Assembly (NCBI RefSeq): GCF_002093625.1
Contig: NZ_MRWD01000033.1
Coordinates: 1-58,339, forward strand
Source of the DNA: Rouxiella silvae
GTDB lineage: Bacteria > Pseudomonadota > Gammaproteobacteria > Enterobacterales > Enterobacteriaceae
Direction of reading: 5' to 3'
DNA length: 58,339 bases
This document shows, piece by piece, positions 7,396-15,177 of this stretch. Below the pieces are notes generated by a model. The model saw only the letters and a list, made by a program, of their open reading frames with translations. It was not told where the DNA came from and did not search any database. The translations under genes and the position numbers were made by a program. Numbering within the stretch: position 1 is the stretch's first letter; every line of letters starts with the position of its first letter.

Positions 7396-8472
7396 ATGAA
7401 ATACCAGAATATCTTTACCGACCTTCAGATTGAATTGCCCATTATCCAGGCGCCGATGGCTGGCGTGAGTACGCCTGAAATGGCAGCCGCAGTCTCCAAC
7501 GCGGGGGGAATAGGGTCGCTAGGCCTGGGGAATGCCAAACCCGAGTCAGCGTTCGATCAAATTCAAAAGACAAAATCACTCACCGACAGGCCGTTCAACG
7601 TCAATTTTTTCTGCCATGCTGCGCCCAAACTTAATCATGACGTGCATCAGAAGTGGCTGGAATATCTTAATGTACATTTTCAAGCACATGATGCTCTTGT
7701 GCCGACCGTCCTTAACGAGATTTATCAGAATTTTCAATCCAGTGAAAAAATGCTCGAGGTGGTGTTAGAAACAAAACCTGCCCTTGTCAGTTTTCATTTT
7801 GGCGCGCCGTCCGAGCACGTCGTCGACAAAATTCATGCCTACGGTGGCAAAGTGCTGGTGTGTGTCACTAACCTGCGGGAAGCGCGATTGGCGGCGACTG
7901 TTCATGCTGATGCGATTGTGGCCCAAGGCGTTGAGGCCGGGGGACATCGCGGTAACTTTTTTGCAAAAGAGGATGACGCGCTAGGGCTTTTCCCGCTGCT
8001 GCGAATTCTTGCACGCAATAGCGAACTGCCGGTAATTGCCGCCGGGGGAATTATGGACGGTGTGGGTATCGATGCGGCGATGCGGCTAGGGGCTGTGGGT
8101 GCGCAGCTTGGAACGGCATTTATCCTATGCCCTGAATCTTCTGCAACCGCCGCGCATCGCGAATGCCTGAAAGGTGAGGGCGCGGCAAGAACGGCGATCA
8201 CTGCGGCCATTTCTGGGCGGCCTGCTCGCGGAATTATCGGTGTCTTCCAGCGAAGTATAGTGCCCGATGGCCAACGGCAAATCCCTGACTATCCCTTTGC
8301 CTACGATGCGGCGATGAAACTGCACGCGGCGGCCAAGGAAAAAGGCATTTTCTCCTATTCGCCAAATTGGGCGGGTCAGGGAGCCGTATTATGCCGTGAG
8401 ATGCCAGCTTTTGAACTCACGCGCGCGCTGGCTGCGGAGTGGGCCGAAGCGCGTAAATCACTTTTGGTATAA
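7396..8472 (+). CDS. nitronate monooxygenase (NMO/2-nitropropane dioxygenase family)
   Basis: The 358-residue TIM-barrel flavoprotein shows LPIIQAPMAGVSTPEMAAAV at the N-terminus, GGIGSLG, and the FMN-binding VAQGVEAGGHRG and VIAAGGIMDG blocks, followed by LGTAFILCPES. The catalytic His of class I enzymes fits EAGGHRG. These enzymes oxidise toxic propionate-3-nitronate and similar nitronates with O2. It has an excellent RBS (GAGGAAG). The 272 bp before it contain no complete gene. It may belong with the nearby nitroreductase as a nitro-compound defence group, which is inference. Confidence 0.92.
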   Translation: MKYQNIFTDLQIELPIIQAPMAGVSTPEMAAAVSNAGGIGSLGLGNAKPESAFDQIQKTKSLTDRPFNVNFFCHAAPKLNHDVHQKWLEYLNVHFQAHDALVPTVLNEIYQNFQSSEKMLEVVLETKPALVSFHFGAPSEHVVDKIHAYGGKVLVCVTNLREARLAATVHADAIVAQGVEAGGHRGNFFAKEDDALGLFPLLRILARNSELPVIAAGGIMDGVGIDAAMRLGAVGAQLGTAFILCPESSATAAHRECLKGEGAARTAITAAISGRPARGIIGVFQRSIVPDGQRQIPDYPFAYDAAMKLHAAAKEKGIFSYSPNWAGQGAVLCREMPAFELTRALAAEWAEARKSLLV

Positions 8473-8479
8473 GTAAAAG

Positions 8480-9271
8480 TTACCTAACACAACGGCAATT
8501 TTCACAATGCGCCGCTGTGGCTGTGGCTGTGGCTGTGGCTGTGGCCGTGCCCAGCACGCGCTTAAGAAAGTCTTGGGTCCGGGGTTCTTGGGGATTACCC
8601 AAAATGCGGTCAGCCGGACCCTGCTCGACAATTAATCCACCGTGTAAAAAGCACACACGGTCGGCAACTTCTCGGGCAAATTGCATTTCATGCGTCACCA
8701 CCACCATGGTCATGCCTTCTCTAGCCAAAGTGCGCATGACCTGCAACACTTCACCCACCAGCTCGGGGTCAAGGGCCGAGGTCGGTTCATCAAACAGTAT
8801 GGCCTGAGGCTGAAGCGCAAGCGTTCTTGCGATCGCCACGCGCTGCTGCTGGCCGCCGGAGAGCTGGGCGGGCCAGGCGTTAATTTTATCGGCCAAGCCA
8901 ACCAGCGCCAGCAGATCTTTGCTGCGTTTCTCCGCTACCGCACGCGATTCGCCGTTTACATGAATTGGGCCTTCCATCACATTTTCAAGCACTGAACGGT
9001 GTGGAAAAAGATTGAAGCGCTGAAAAACCATCCCTATCTGGCGGCGTAAGTCATTAATACGTTTATCTCGGCTATTAACTCGCTGATCTAATACGTGAAT
9101 ATCACCTTCCTCATAAGTCTCTAGTCCGTTAATACAGCGCAAAATTGTAGATTTTCCCGAACCGGAAGGGCCAATCAGGCAAACAACTTCTCCTTTATTG
9201 ACCTCAAAGCTCACCCCCTTCAGAACCTCAATATTTCCAAAACGTTTATGTACTTCATTAATTTTAATCAT
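8480..9271 (-). CDS. polar amino acid ABC transporter ATP-binding protein
   Basis: 263 residues. The ATPase core is of the GlnQ/HisP type: Walker [10 protein letters not shown] near residue 33, Q-loop [11 protein letters not shown], signature [16 protein letters not shown], Walker [14 protein letters not shown], and a His switch [10 protein letters not shown]. It powers uptake with the permease at 9273 and probably the binding protein at 10226. Its stop-proximal end is odd: after the normal end of the domain a Thr-Ala dipeptide repeat (six TA units) is followed by a Cys-rich tail, CENCRC. The TA run is encoded by a hexanucleotide tandem repeat. The ATG follows AGGAG and lies one base after the permease stop. 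Confidence 0.93.
   Translation of the reverse strand: MIKINEVHKRFGNIEVLKGVSFEVNKGEVVCLIGPSGSGKSTILRCINGLETYEEGDIHVLDQRVNSRDKRINDLRRQIGMVFQRFNLFPHRSVLENVMEGPIHVNGESRAVAEKRSKDLLALVGLADKINAWPAQLSGGQQQRVAIARTLALQPQAILFDEPTSALDPELVGEVLQVMRTLAREGMTMVVVTHEMQFAREVADRVCFLHGGLIVEQGPADRILGNPQEPRTQDFLKRVLGTATATATATATAAHCENCRCVR
8515..8544. repeat. hexanucleotide microsatellite inside the ABC ATPase gene
   Basis: Five exact copies of CTGTGG run in tandem, followed by an imperfect sixth (CCGTGC). Because the unit is six bases, slippage changes the number of Thr-Ala pairs near the C-terminus of the ATPase without shifting frame. Such repeats vary in length between strains in other bacteria. Confidence 0.85.
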
Positions 9272-9272
9272 A

Positions 9273-9923
9273 TCAGGCTCCTCTCAAACGACGCGTTTCC
9301 AGCCGCTTGGTTAACGCCATTAGCGGTAGACATAGCACCAAATAGAGGATGGCAACCAGGGTGTAAACCGTAGTGTTATCAAAGGTTGATGCCGCGATAA
9401 GCTGTCCCTGTCGGGTCATTTCTGTTACCGCAATCGTTGAGGCAAGTGCAGAATCTTTCAGCATCATCACCAGCGTATTGCTGTAGGGGGGGAGGGCAAC
9501 GTGAAACGCCTGCGGCAGCACCACTCGGCGCATTGCCTTACTGAAACTCATGCCCATTGAGCGCGCGGCCTCGAACTGTCCACGGTCAATAGACTCGATA
9601 CCCGAGCGAAAAATTTCGGCAATATAGGTTGAAAAACAGAAGGCGATACCGATGACGCTGGCCTGTAGTGAGGTGAGCGTAATTCCAATATCCGGGAAAA
9701 CGAAATAGATATAGAACAGTACAACAATCATCGGCAGGCCGCGGGTGATGTTAATAATCACCGACACCGGCCAAGAGATAAACTTCCACGGACTCATCTT
9801 ACCCGCCACCCACAGCAGGCCTAGCGGTGTGCTGATCACCAGTGAGATGAGGGTGATAAAAATCGTCGTTTCGGCCCCTTTGAGCAAAAAGGGTACATAG
9901 GTGCCAATACTACTCCAGTCCAT
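9273..9923 (-). CDS. polar amino acid ABC transporter permease (HisM/GlnP type)
   Basis: The 216-residue inner-membrane protein has about five membrane segments. The EAA-type loop typical of HisMQ permeases reads [24 protein letters not shown], written here only as a landmark from about residue 139, and is preceded by [17 protein letters not shown]. It forms the channel of the importer with the ATPase encoded immediately downstream. A single permease suggests a homodimer. The operon is divergent from the binding protein gene at 10226 across a 302-bp promoter region. Confidence 0.92.
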   Translation of the reverse strand: MDWSSIGTYVPFLLKGAETTIFITLISLVISTPLGLLWVAGKMSPWKFISWPVSVIINITRGLPMIVVLFYIYFVFPDIGITLTSLQASVIGIAFCFSTYIAEIFRSGIESIDRGQFEAARSMGMSFSKAMRRVVLPQAFHVALPPYSNTLVMMLKDSALASTIAVTEMTRQGQLIAASTFDNTTVYTLVAILYLVLCLPLMALTKRLETRRLRGA

Positions 9924-9985
9924 CTTCCATCCTCCTTTTTATTGCCATTAAGGGAGATTCTCTGCTGAGTTTCTTCATTATAATG

Positions 9986-10172
9986 AATATCAACACTCAT
10001 CGACTTGCTGTCAATATCTTTGCAATGCTCGCGTCATAGGGCTTTCTTATAATAGACTTCGATAAAGTAATGTAATTTAACTTATTGATATAACTCATTT
10101 AAATTTGAAAATTGAGAAAGTTTGTCAATTTTTAAATTGATGCTTGACAGTGAGGAGTGAAAATTCATTATA
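9986..10172. promoter_or_regulatory. divergent promoter region of the amino acid ABC system
   Basis: The 302-bp gap between permease and binding protein holds no gene. On the minus strand TTGACA (10014-10009) and GATATT (9991-9986) are 17 bp apart. On the plus strand TTGACA (10144-10149) and ATTATA (10167-10172) are 17 bp apart. Just before the plus -35 lies the perfect palindrome TCAATTT-tt-AAATTGA (10125-10140), a good operator candidate for the XRE-cupin regulator encoded at 11081. Confidence 0.6.
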
Positions 10173-10225
10173 TTAAATAGTACGCGGGCAACTTTGAACT
10201 CAATTTAAAATCTAGAGGGACAGTC

Positions 10226-10996
10226 ATGCAGAAATCGATGGTTTCACTCCGTAATATTAACCGTGGCATGGCCGCGATATTGCTGTTGTCGTCTACCTTT
10301 GCTTCTCACGCAGCGATGCTGACAGCTGGCTCGCCACCCTCCAGCGCACCCACGACATTTCTAGATACCAAGACGGGAAAAATTGAAGGTTTTATGCCTG
10401 ATGTGGCAAGGGAAGTGGCCAAGCGGGAAAAGCTTGATGTGGATTTTTCAGCGGTGCCATTCCCGACGCTGATTCAGTCAGTTATCTCCGGTAAAATTGA
10501 TATGATTGTTGCCGGCATGACGCCGACGCCAGCTCGTGAGAAGTTTATTTCTTACTCTCAGGAGGTGACGGCGTTTGGTGATGGTTTGATTGTGCGCGAT
10601 GACAATAAACAAAAGTATACTGACTGGAAAGACTTCAAAGGCCAGACGATTGGCAGTCCGTCGGGCACTGACTATGCGCAAAAGCTTATCAACAGCGGTA
10701 TTGCGAAAGAAGTTAAGCTGTACGACAGCCCGGCCGATATGACGCGCGATCTCCAGCTCGGGCGCATTGCCGGTGGGCTGAGTGACTACCCGATATTAAA
10801 AGCGCAGGAAAAGGCCGGAATGTTGAAAGGTCTGCACGTGGTAGAGGGATATCAGCCAATGGCCGTTTCGCCAATGGCATTTGGGGTCAAAAAAGGCAAT
10901 GACGTGTTATTGGCAAAAATTAACGATGCGTTGAACGCGATGAAGGCCGATGGCACGCTGGCAACGTTGAAATCCAAATGGAACATGCCACAGTAG
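10226..10996 (+). CDS. periplasmic amino acid-binding protein (family 3 SBP)
   Basis: The 256-residue protein has a signal peptide (basic N-terminus, hydrophobic MAAILLLSSTFA, cleavage after SHA near residue 29). The bacterial extracellular SBP family 3 fold follows, with EGFMPDVAREVAKRE, SVISGKIDMIVAGMTPTPAR and a C-terminal LKSKWNMPQ. It captures an amino acid or related compound for the divergent permease and ATPase. The neighbours, an XRE-cupin regulator and a DadA-like oxidase, suggest that the ligand is also the oxidase substrate. The RBS is GAGGGA. Confidence 0.9.
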   Translation: MQKSMVSLRNINRGMAAILLLSSTFASHAAMLTAGSPPSSAPTTFLDTKTGKIEGFMPDVAREVAKREKLDVDFSAVPFPTLIQSVISGKIDMIVAGMTPTPAREKFISYSQEVTAFGDGLIVRDDNKQKYTDWKDFKGQTIGSPSGTDYAQKLINSGIAKEVKLYDSPADMTRDLQLGRIAGGLSDYPILKAQEKAGMLKGLHVVEGYQPMAVSPMAFGVKKGNDVLLAKINDALNAMKADGTLATLKSKWNMPQ

Positions 10997-11008
10997 TGTT
11001 TCAGGGGG

Positions 11009-11025
11009 ATGCGCAAAGGGCGCAT
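11009..11025 (+). terminator. hairpin after the binding protein gene
   Basis: ATGCGC-aaagg-GCGCAT, followed by TTCCTT, lies 13 bp after the stop codon. It is a short stem with a weak T-run, so it is probably a partial terminator or mRNA-stabilising hairpin between the binding protein and the downstream regulator. Confidence 0.45.
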
Positions 11026-11080
11026 TTCCTTGGCATTAACAACGTGACGCGCGTGGCCATATTTTGACAGGAATAACCGG

Positions 11081-11692
11081 ATGACCAAAAGCAATCTCAA
11101 AGGATCTGAGCCCGTGGTGAGTTCGCTGGAGGCTGATATTGGCCTGCGCCTGAAGAAAATGCGCAAAGCACGCAATTTGACCATTAGCGAGTTGGCAACG
11201 CTGGCCGGCGTTTCTGCCGGTACTATCAGTCAAATTGAACGTAATCTCACTAACCCGACAATTCGCATGCTTGAACAACTGCGCCAAGTGTTGAACGTTC
11301 CGTTGACGACCTTTCTTGAAGGTGACGAAGCGGTGACGCAGGGCATTGAGCACTATATTCGCCGAGAAAAGGATCGCCCACATTTTCACGTCGGTAAACA
11401 CGGCATTGCAAAATCGCTGCTCTCTCCTCAGGGAGATTACGATATCAAATTCATGCTAATCGACGTACCTGCCCAGACGCGTTCCGAACAAATGCTGGTG
11501 GGCGACGGTGAAAAAGCGGGTCTGCTATTGAGCGGAGAGCTGACGCTTGAGATTGACGACGATAAAGCCGTGCTTTATCCGGGCGACAGTTTTCAATTCA
11601 AAAGTAATTTGCTGCACAACGTATTTAATCATAGCGCTACACAAGCGCAGGTTTTATGGATAATGCTGGTTCAGCCAGATAAGTATCTATGA
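11081..11692 (+). CDS. XRE-family regulator with cupin sensor domain
   Basis: 203 residues. An N-terminal helix-turn-helix (about 20-78) has LRLKKMRKARNLTISELATL and SAGTISQIERN. A C-terminal cupin_2 barrel (about 120-198) has GLLLSGELTLEIDDDKAVL, YPGDSFQF and HNVFNHS. Family members such as PuuR control polyamine, amino acid or amine catabolism and bind the substrate in the cupin. The gene sits between the binding protein and the FAD oxidase, all on one strand, so it probably regulates this uptake and oxidation unit. The RBS is AGGAAT. Confidence 0.92.
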   Translation: MTKSNLKGSEPVVSSLEADIGLRLKKMRKARNLTISELATLAGVSAGTISQIERNLTNPTIRMLEQLRQVLNVPLTTFLEGDEAVTQGIEHYIRREKDRPHFHVGKHGIAKSLLSPQGDYDIKFMLIDVPAQTRSEQMLVGDGEKAGLLLSGELTLEIDDDKAVLYPGDSFQFKSNLLHNVFNHSATQAQVLWIMLVQPDKYL

Positions 11693-11734
11693 GTTTCCTT
11701 ATCACTCAGCGTTTTACTGCTACAGGGTGGATGT

Positions 11735-13063
11735 ATGCGTGTGAAAATTGATGCGGTTTCAAACAGCACTTCTTTCCCGAAAGAGGTAGACGTTGTGGTT
11801 ATTGGTGGCGGGATAATTGGCACCGCTACGGCCTATGAGCTGGCAAAACAGGGGGTGTCGGTAGCGTTGCTCGAAAAAGGTGTGATTGCAGGTGAGCAGT
11901 CGAGCCGTAATTGGGGATGGGTTCGTCAACAGAACCGCGACCTTTATGAGTTGCCGATGGCGATGAATAGCCTGCAGCGTTGGGGAGAGCTGGGTGAAGA
12001 AATTGGCCTCGATTTAGGGTTTAGGCGCAGCGGTATTTTGTACTGCACAAATAAAGAGTCTGACCTCGAAAAATGGGAAACCTGGGGAAAAAAGGCGCAG
12101 GCGTTAGGCTTTACTAGCCAGATGCTTTCCGCGCAAGAGGCCTCAACGCGCAGCGGAACTCGTGGAGATTGGAAAGGCGGCGTCTGGTCATCCACCGACG
12201 GTCGAGCAGAACCTTCGAAAGCCGCGCCCGCGTTGGCGATCGGCGCACAGCGTTTGGGAGCCAATATTCAGCAACAGTGTGCAGTCCGAGGGCTTGAGAT
12301 AAGTGCGGGGCGAGTGACTGGCGTGTGGACTGAGCGGGGGCTGATGAAAGCGAATAAAGTGATTTGCTGTGGCGGAGCCTGGAGTGCGCGTTTTTGTCAG
12401 CGTCACGGCATTGAGCTGCCTGCCGCAAACATTCTCGGTACCGCATTTAAAACCACGTCAGCTCCAGAGGTTGTTAAGGGCTGTTTGAGCATGCCAAACC
12501 TTGCGATGCGGCGCCGACTGGACGGGAGCTACACGGTGGCAGTTCCGGGATTAGGTCGTATGGATCTTGCTCCGCAAAATCTACGTTATGTAACAAAATT
12601 CCTACCGATGTATCGCAGCAAAGTGGCTAAGAAATTGAAGTTTAGAATTAACGGCTCCTTCTTTAATGGCCCTGAGGCAGCGGGTAGCTGGGCCTTTGAC
12701 CAGACATCACCGTTCGAAAAAATCCGCGTATTAGATCCTGCTGCCGATGCACAAATTTTGCGGCTGGGATTGGCTGAAATCGAACGTGTGTTTCCCGCGT
12801 TGAAAGGGATAGCGGTTGATCACGCTTGGGGTGGCTGGATTGATACCACACCCGATCTCGTGCCGGTTATCGATGAAAGCGAAAAAATTCCCGGATTTAT
12901 TATTGCCTCGGGTTTCAGTGGTCATGGCTTTGGTATAGGTCCTGGTGCCGCACGGCTTATTACACAGCAGGTGATGAATGAAAAACCGTATACTGACATG
13001 TCGGCCTATCGGCTAAGTCGCTTCAGTGACGGCAGTAAAATACGGCAGCCGCAGATGATGTAA
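11735..13063 (+). CDS. DadA/DAO-family FAD-dependent amino acid or amine oxidoreductase
   Basis: 442 residues. An N-terminal Rossmann FAD motif (VVVIGGGIIGTATAYELAK, from about residue 19) is followed by the DAO fold with VALLEKGVIAGEQSSRN, the substrate-side GGVWSSTDGRAEP and a C-terminal FIIASGFSGHGFGIGPGA. DAO-family enzymes oxidise D-amino acids, sarcosine, glycine betaine or gamma-glutamylated amines. The order importer, regulator, oxidase supports catabolism of an imported amino compound. The exact substrate is not readable. Confidence 0.88.
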   Translation: MRVKIDAVSNSTSFPKEVDVVVIGGGIIGTATAYELAKQGVSVALLEKGVIAGEQSSRNWGWVRQQNRDLYELPMAMNSLQRWGELGEEIGLDLGFRRSGILYCTNKESDLEKWETWGKKAQALGFTSQMLSAQEASTRSGTRGDWKGGVWSSTDGRAEPSKAAPALAIGAQRLGANIQQQCAVRGLEISAGRVTGVWTERGLMKANKVICCGGAWSARFCQRHGIELPAANILGTAFKTTSAPEVVKGCLSMPNLAMRRRLDGSYTVAVPGLGRMDLAPQNLRYVTKFLPMYRSKVAKKLKFRINGSFFNGPEAAGSWAFDQTSPFEKIRVLDPAADAQILRLGLAEIERVFPALKGIAVDHAWGGWIDTTPDLVPVIDESEKIPGFIIASGFSGHGFGIGPGAARLITQQVMNEKPYTDMSAYRLSRFSDGSKIRQPQMM

Positions 13064-13100
13064 AAAAGGGTGCTCAAAGATTCATGTCATTCAACCAACT

Positions 13101-13120
13101 GGCGGAGGCGAACCTCCGCC
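13101..13120 (+). terminator. GC-rich hairpin after the DAO gene
   Basis: GGCGGAGG-cgaa-CCTCCGCC is a perfect 8-bp stem. The flanks CAACC and GGGTTG may extend it across bulges. There is no clear T-run, so it may be an mRNA 3' end structure rather than a textbook terminator. It separates the plus-strand DAO gene from the minus-strand toxin gene. Confidence 0.5.
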
Positions 13121-13131
13121 GATGGGTTGCT

Positions 13132-13284
13132 TTACCTAAAAGAGTCGCAGGCCATAATAGCCGCAACCTCCGTTTTCCCTTGTTTAATATGTAATTCGCA
13201 AAGTGAATTACGCGTTATATAGGTAAACATAATAATCGTTACGCATATAACAAGTAAACTCAGTACTTTCAGTTTTTGCGGCAT
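13132..13284 (-). CDS. hok: Hok/Gef-family type I toxin
   Basis: 50 residues. One membrane segment (about 6-24, LKVLSLLVICVTIIMF) is followed by the family signature FTYITRNSLCELHIKQGKTE and VAAIMA, very close to plasmid R1 Hok. Hok proteins insert into the inner membrane, collapse its potential and kill the cell. Two ATGs (13287, 13284) follow AAGGGGG; the second has the better spacing. A longer in-frame reading exists upstream but covers the regulatory leader. Translation is coupled to the overlapping mok frame and silenced by the antisense RNA. The chromosomal copy appears intact. Confidence 0.92.
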   Translation of the reverse strand: MPQKLKVLSLLVICVTIIMFTYITRNSLCELHIKQGKTEVAAIMACDSFR

Positions 13285-13345
13285 CATTGCCCCCTTGTCC
13301 TTGCCTTTCGGCGGGTAAGAGGCTAACCTGATGTTTCTTATGCAT
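13208..13345 (-). CDS. mok: Mok leader ORF overlapping hok
   Basis: A 45-codon ORF in another frame starts at ATG 13345 (MHKKHQVSLLP) and overlaps most of hok. The bases around its start, ATG followed by CATCAGG and AGCCTCTTACC, match the mok start region of R1 hok/sok almost exactly. In that system translation of mok opens hok translation, and the antisense sok RNA blocks mok. No independent function is expected for the peptide. Confidence 0.85.
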   Translation of the reverse strand: MHKKHQVSLLPAERQGQGGNDAAKTESTEFTCYMRNDYYVYLYNA

Positions 13346-13390
13346 GCAGATAGACCTCGGTTGATTAACATTAACTCGGGGTCTTTCTCT
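13340..13390 (+). ncRNA. sok: Sok antisense RNA
   Basis: On the strand opposite hok mRNA, a near-complete stem GACCTCGGTTGAT/ATTAACTCGGGGTC (13353-13383, with G-U pairs and one bulge) is followed by TTTCTCTTT. This is an intrinsic terminator at the place where sok ends in R1. The RNA would begin near 13340, just over the mok start codon, and so cover the mok ribosome binding region. The 5' end is an estimate and the promoter was not resolved. Confidence 0.7.
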
Positions 13391-13429
13391 TTCTGCCACA
13401 GGCACAATTATCTAACAATAAACGCTCAT

Positions 13430-13522
13430 GCTCGGGACAGAAAGATCCAGAGCACCCGAGCAAAGAGTAGCAGTATTAATGCGTCCTACCGTGTTTAATT
13501 TCGATGTAAATAATTCGTTCAA
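13430..13522 (-). promoter_or_regulatory. hok mRNA promoter and 5' leader structure
   Basis: On the minus strand TTGAAC (13522-13517) and ATTAAA (13499-13494), 17 bp apart, are a candidate promoter. The leader then holds the inverted repeat GCTCGGG/CCCGAGC (13430-13461), whose loop carries CTTTCTGTC. This can pair with GGCAGAAAG just before mok, as in the leader stem that keeps full-length hok mRNA silent. Confidence 0.55.
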
Positions 13523-13680
13523 ATTACATTATTAATGAAGTCGTTAGTGTATTGACTGTTTATTAAATGATTTAATTAAACAGGTTATTGTGTTTTTTAA
13601 GTAATAAGCCGCAATTTTTTCCAATACCTGTCTTTGACCCTGTGTTTTAGTAAGCGTCTTACTTGTCAGGGGACGATATT

Positions 13681-14319
13681 ATGATGCAATTTTCTAGCGG
13701 CTTTCTCCTTAGCCTTTCACTGTGCCTGGACATTGGCATCGCCAATATAGCGATGATTACGCTGGCAATGCAGCGGGGATATTTTCACGGATTTTGGTTA
13801 GGAATTGGCACCTGCATTGGGGATTTGATTTATGCGCTGTTGGCGCTGGCAGGGATGGCCGTTTTATTGCAGTTTGAAACGGTGCGCTGGGCTTTGTGGA
13901 TTGGTGGGGGGGCCATATTGGTGTGGTTTACAATAAAAATGTTGCTAGCGGCCTGTAAAGGAGCGGCGGATTTGCCGCTTGAAGATAATCATCAATATCG
14001 CTCTTTGCTGCGCGAATTCAGCCGAGGCGTGCTGCTAGCAATATCTTCACCTACCGCTATTTTATGGTTTGCTACCATAGGCGGTGCGCTTATTTCCCGC
14101 ATGGGTCAACATAGCGTGTTGGCTTCATCATGGTTTTTAAGCGGTTTTTTTATTGCTGGCGTGGTTTGGACCTGCGTGATGTGCGCGGTTGGGAGTTTGG
14201 GTGGCAGGTTGCTGGGTAATCGGCTGCTAAAGTACTCTTACATAGCTTCGGCGTTAATATTTAGCTATTTCGCGTTTTATGTGATTGCCTCTGGTTATCG
14301 GGAATTTATTGCTGCCTAA
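13681..14319 (+). CDS. LysE/RhtB-family amino acid exporter
   Basis: About 212 residues with six membrane segments. It begins MMQFSSGFLLSLSLCLDIGI, and the LysE motif region GFWLGIGTCIGDLIYALLAL lies near residue 35-55. Exporters of this family remove excess amino acids (Lys, Arg, Thr, Cys) or amino acid analogues. ATG 13681 is chosen over an upstream TTG because AGGGGAC lies at proper distance. It converges with, and overlaps by 66 bp, the AraC gene on the other strand. Confidence 0.88.
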   Translation: MMQFSSGFLLSLSLCLDIGIANIAMITLAMQRGYFHGFWLGIGTCIGDLIYALLALAGMAVLLQFETVRWALWIGGGAILVWFTIKMLLAACKGAADLPLEDNHQYRSLLREFSRGVLLAISSPTAILWFATIGGALISRMGQHSVLASSWFLSGFFIAGVVWTCVMCAVGSLGGRLLGNRLLKYSYIASALIFSYFAFYVIASGYREFIAA

Positions 14320-15108
14320 ATTTAGCTGGTGCACGTAGTGATAAGGCGTAACGCCCATCATTCGGCGAAAAGAATTAATAAAGTGGCTTTGATCGTAAAA
14401 GCCTAACGCCAGCGCAGCATCCAACGGATGAACATTGTCGCGCAGCAGGTCACGTGCGCGTTGCAACCGTAGCTGCATGTGATATTGCAGCGGCGGCATG
14501 CCGATTAACTGAGTGAAACGCCGTATTAAATAGTATTTGCTTAAACCACAAAGCAGTGCCAGCGTATCGAGCTGAGGTTTTATGGTTAAGTTTTCGGCCA
14601 AATAACACTTAACCTGCCTCACAGCCTGGTCTCCGTTGCTGTCTCGTGGAACGAAATCTTCCAGCAGTGCGCCGCATAACAGGAGCAGCTCCTGCTCTTG
14701 GTCTTCAGCATCTTCAGCCTTTGCTTTGTGAGCAAAGCGTCGAATGGCATTAAATAGTAGCCTGTTACCCAAAACACCTTCCTTCAACGTCGGCGGCTGA
14801 TTACTATTGCGGAGATTTTGCCGAACGACCAGATCTTTTAGTATTGATTGTGGGAGATGAATACTGACAAACTCGACGCCGTCATTGCCAAATAGGGAAG
14901 ACTGGACGGTTGCAGGGTTATAAACGGTGACTTGGCCTGCGCCCACTTGTGCATATTTTCCGTCCATCCAGATTTCTTCTGTACCGCGCAGGTTGGCACT
15001 GATGACATATTCATCGTGCAAATGACGAGGGAACGCGTCATTTTTGGCCATGACCCGTGAACATTCGACCCCTTTATTACTGAACCATTCAGAAGATTGC
15101 AGCGGCAC
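14254..15108 (-). CDS. AraC-family transcriptional regulator
   Basis: 284 residues. The N-terminal cupin-like sensor (about 20-100, FPRHLHDEYVISANLRGTEE and GAGQVTVYNP) is followed by the C-terminal double HTH (about 180-270, LALLCGLSKYYLIRRFTQLIG and ALALGFYDQSHFINSFRRMMG). This type often regulates a neighbouring LysE exporter in response to an amino acid. Its last 66 bases overlap the exporter gene tail to tail, so the two mRNAs are complementary at their 3' ends. Confidence 0.93.
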   Translation of the reverse strand: MPLQSSEWFSNKGVECSRVMAKNDAFPRHLHDEYVISANLRGTEEIWMDGKYAQVGAGQVTVYNPATVQSSLFGNDGVEFVSIHLPQSILKDLVVRQNLRNSNQPPTLKEGVLGNRLLFNAIRRFAHKAKAEDAEDQEQELLLLCGALLEDFVPRDSNGDQAVRQVKCYLAENLTIKPQLDTLALLCGLSKYYLIRRFTQLIGMPPLQYHMQLRLQRARDLLRDNVHPLDAALALGFYDQSHFINSFRRMMGVTPYHYVHQLNLGSNKFPITRGNHIKREIAKY

Positions 15109-15177
15109 GTGACATTTACCTTGGTTATTAGCGAAATAAATTTCTCATTGATAATTATAAAATCACGAGGCGCTGCG

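Noticed and set aside
8502-8807. Plus-strand ORFs across the ABC ATPase gene (one starting with an Ala-Val repeat)
   Set aside because: These are shadow frames of the hexanucleotide repeat and the ATPase coding sequence.
13285-13407. N-terminal extension of the hok reading frame to 91 residues
   Set aside because: The extra codons coincide with the mok start and antisense target region of hok/sok loci, and the true hok start has a strong RBS. The extension is leader RNA.
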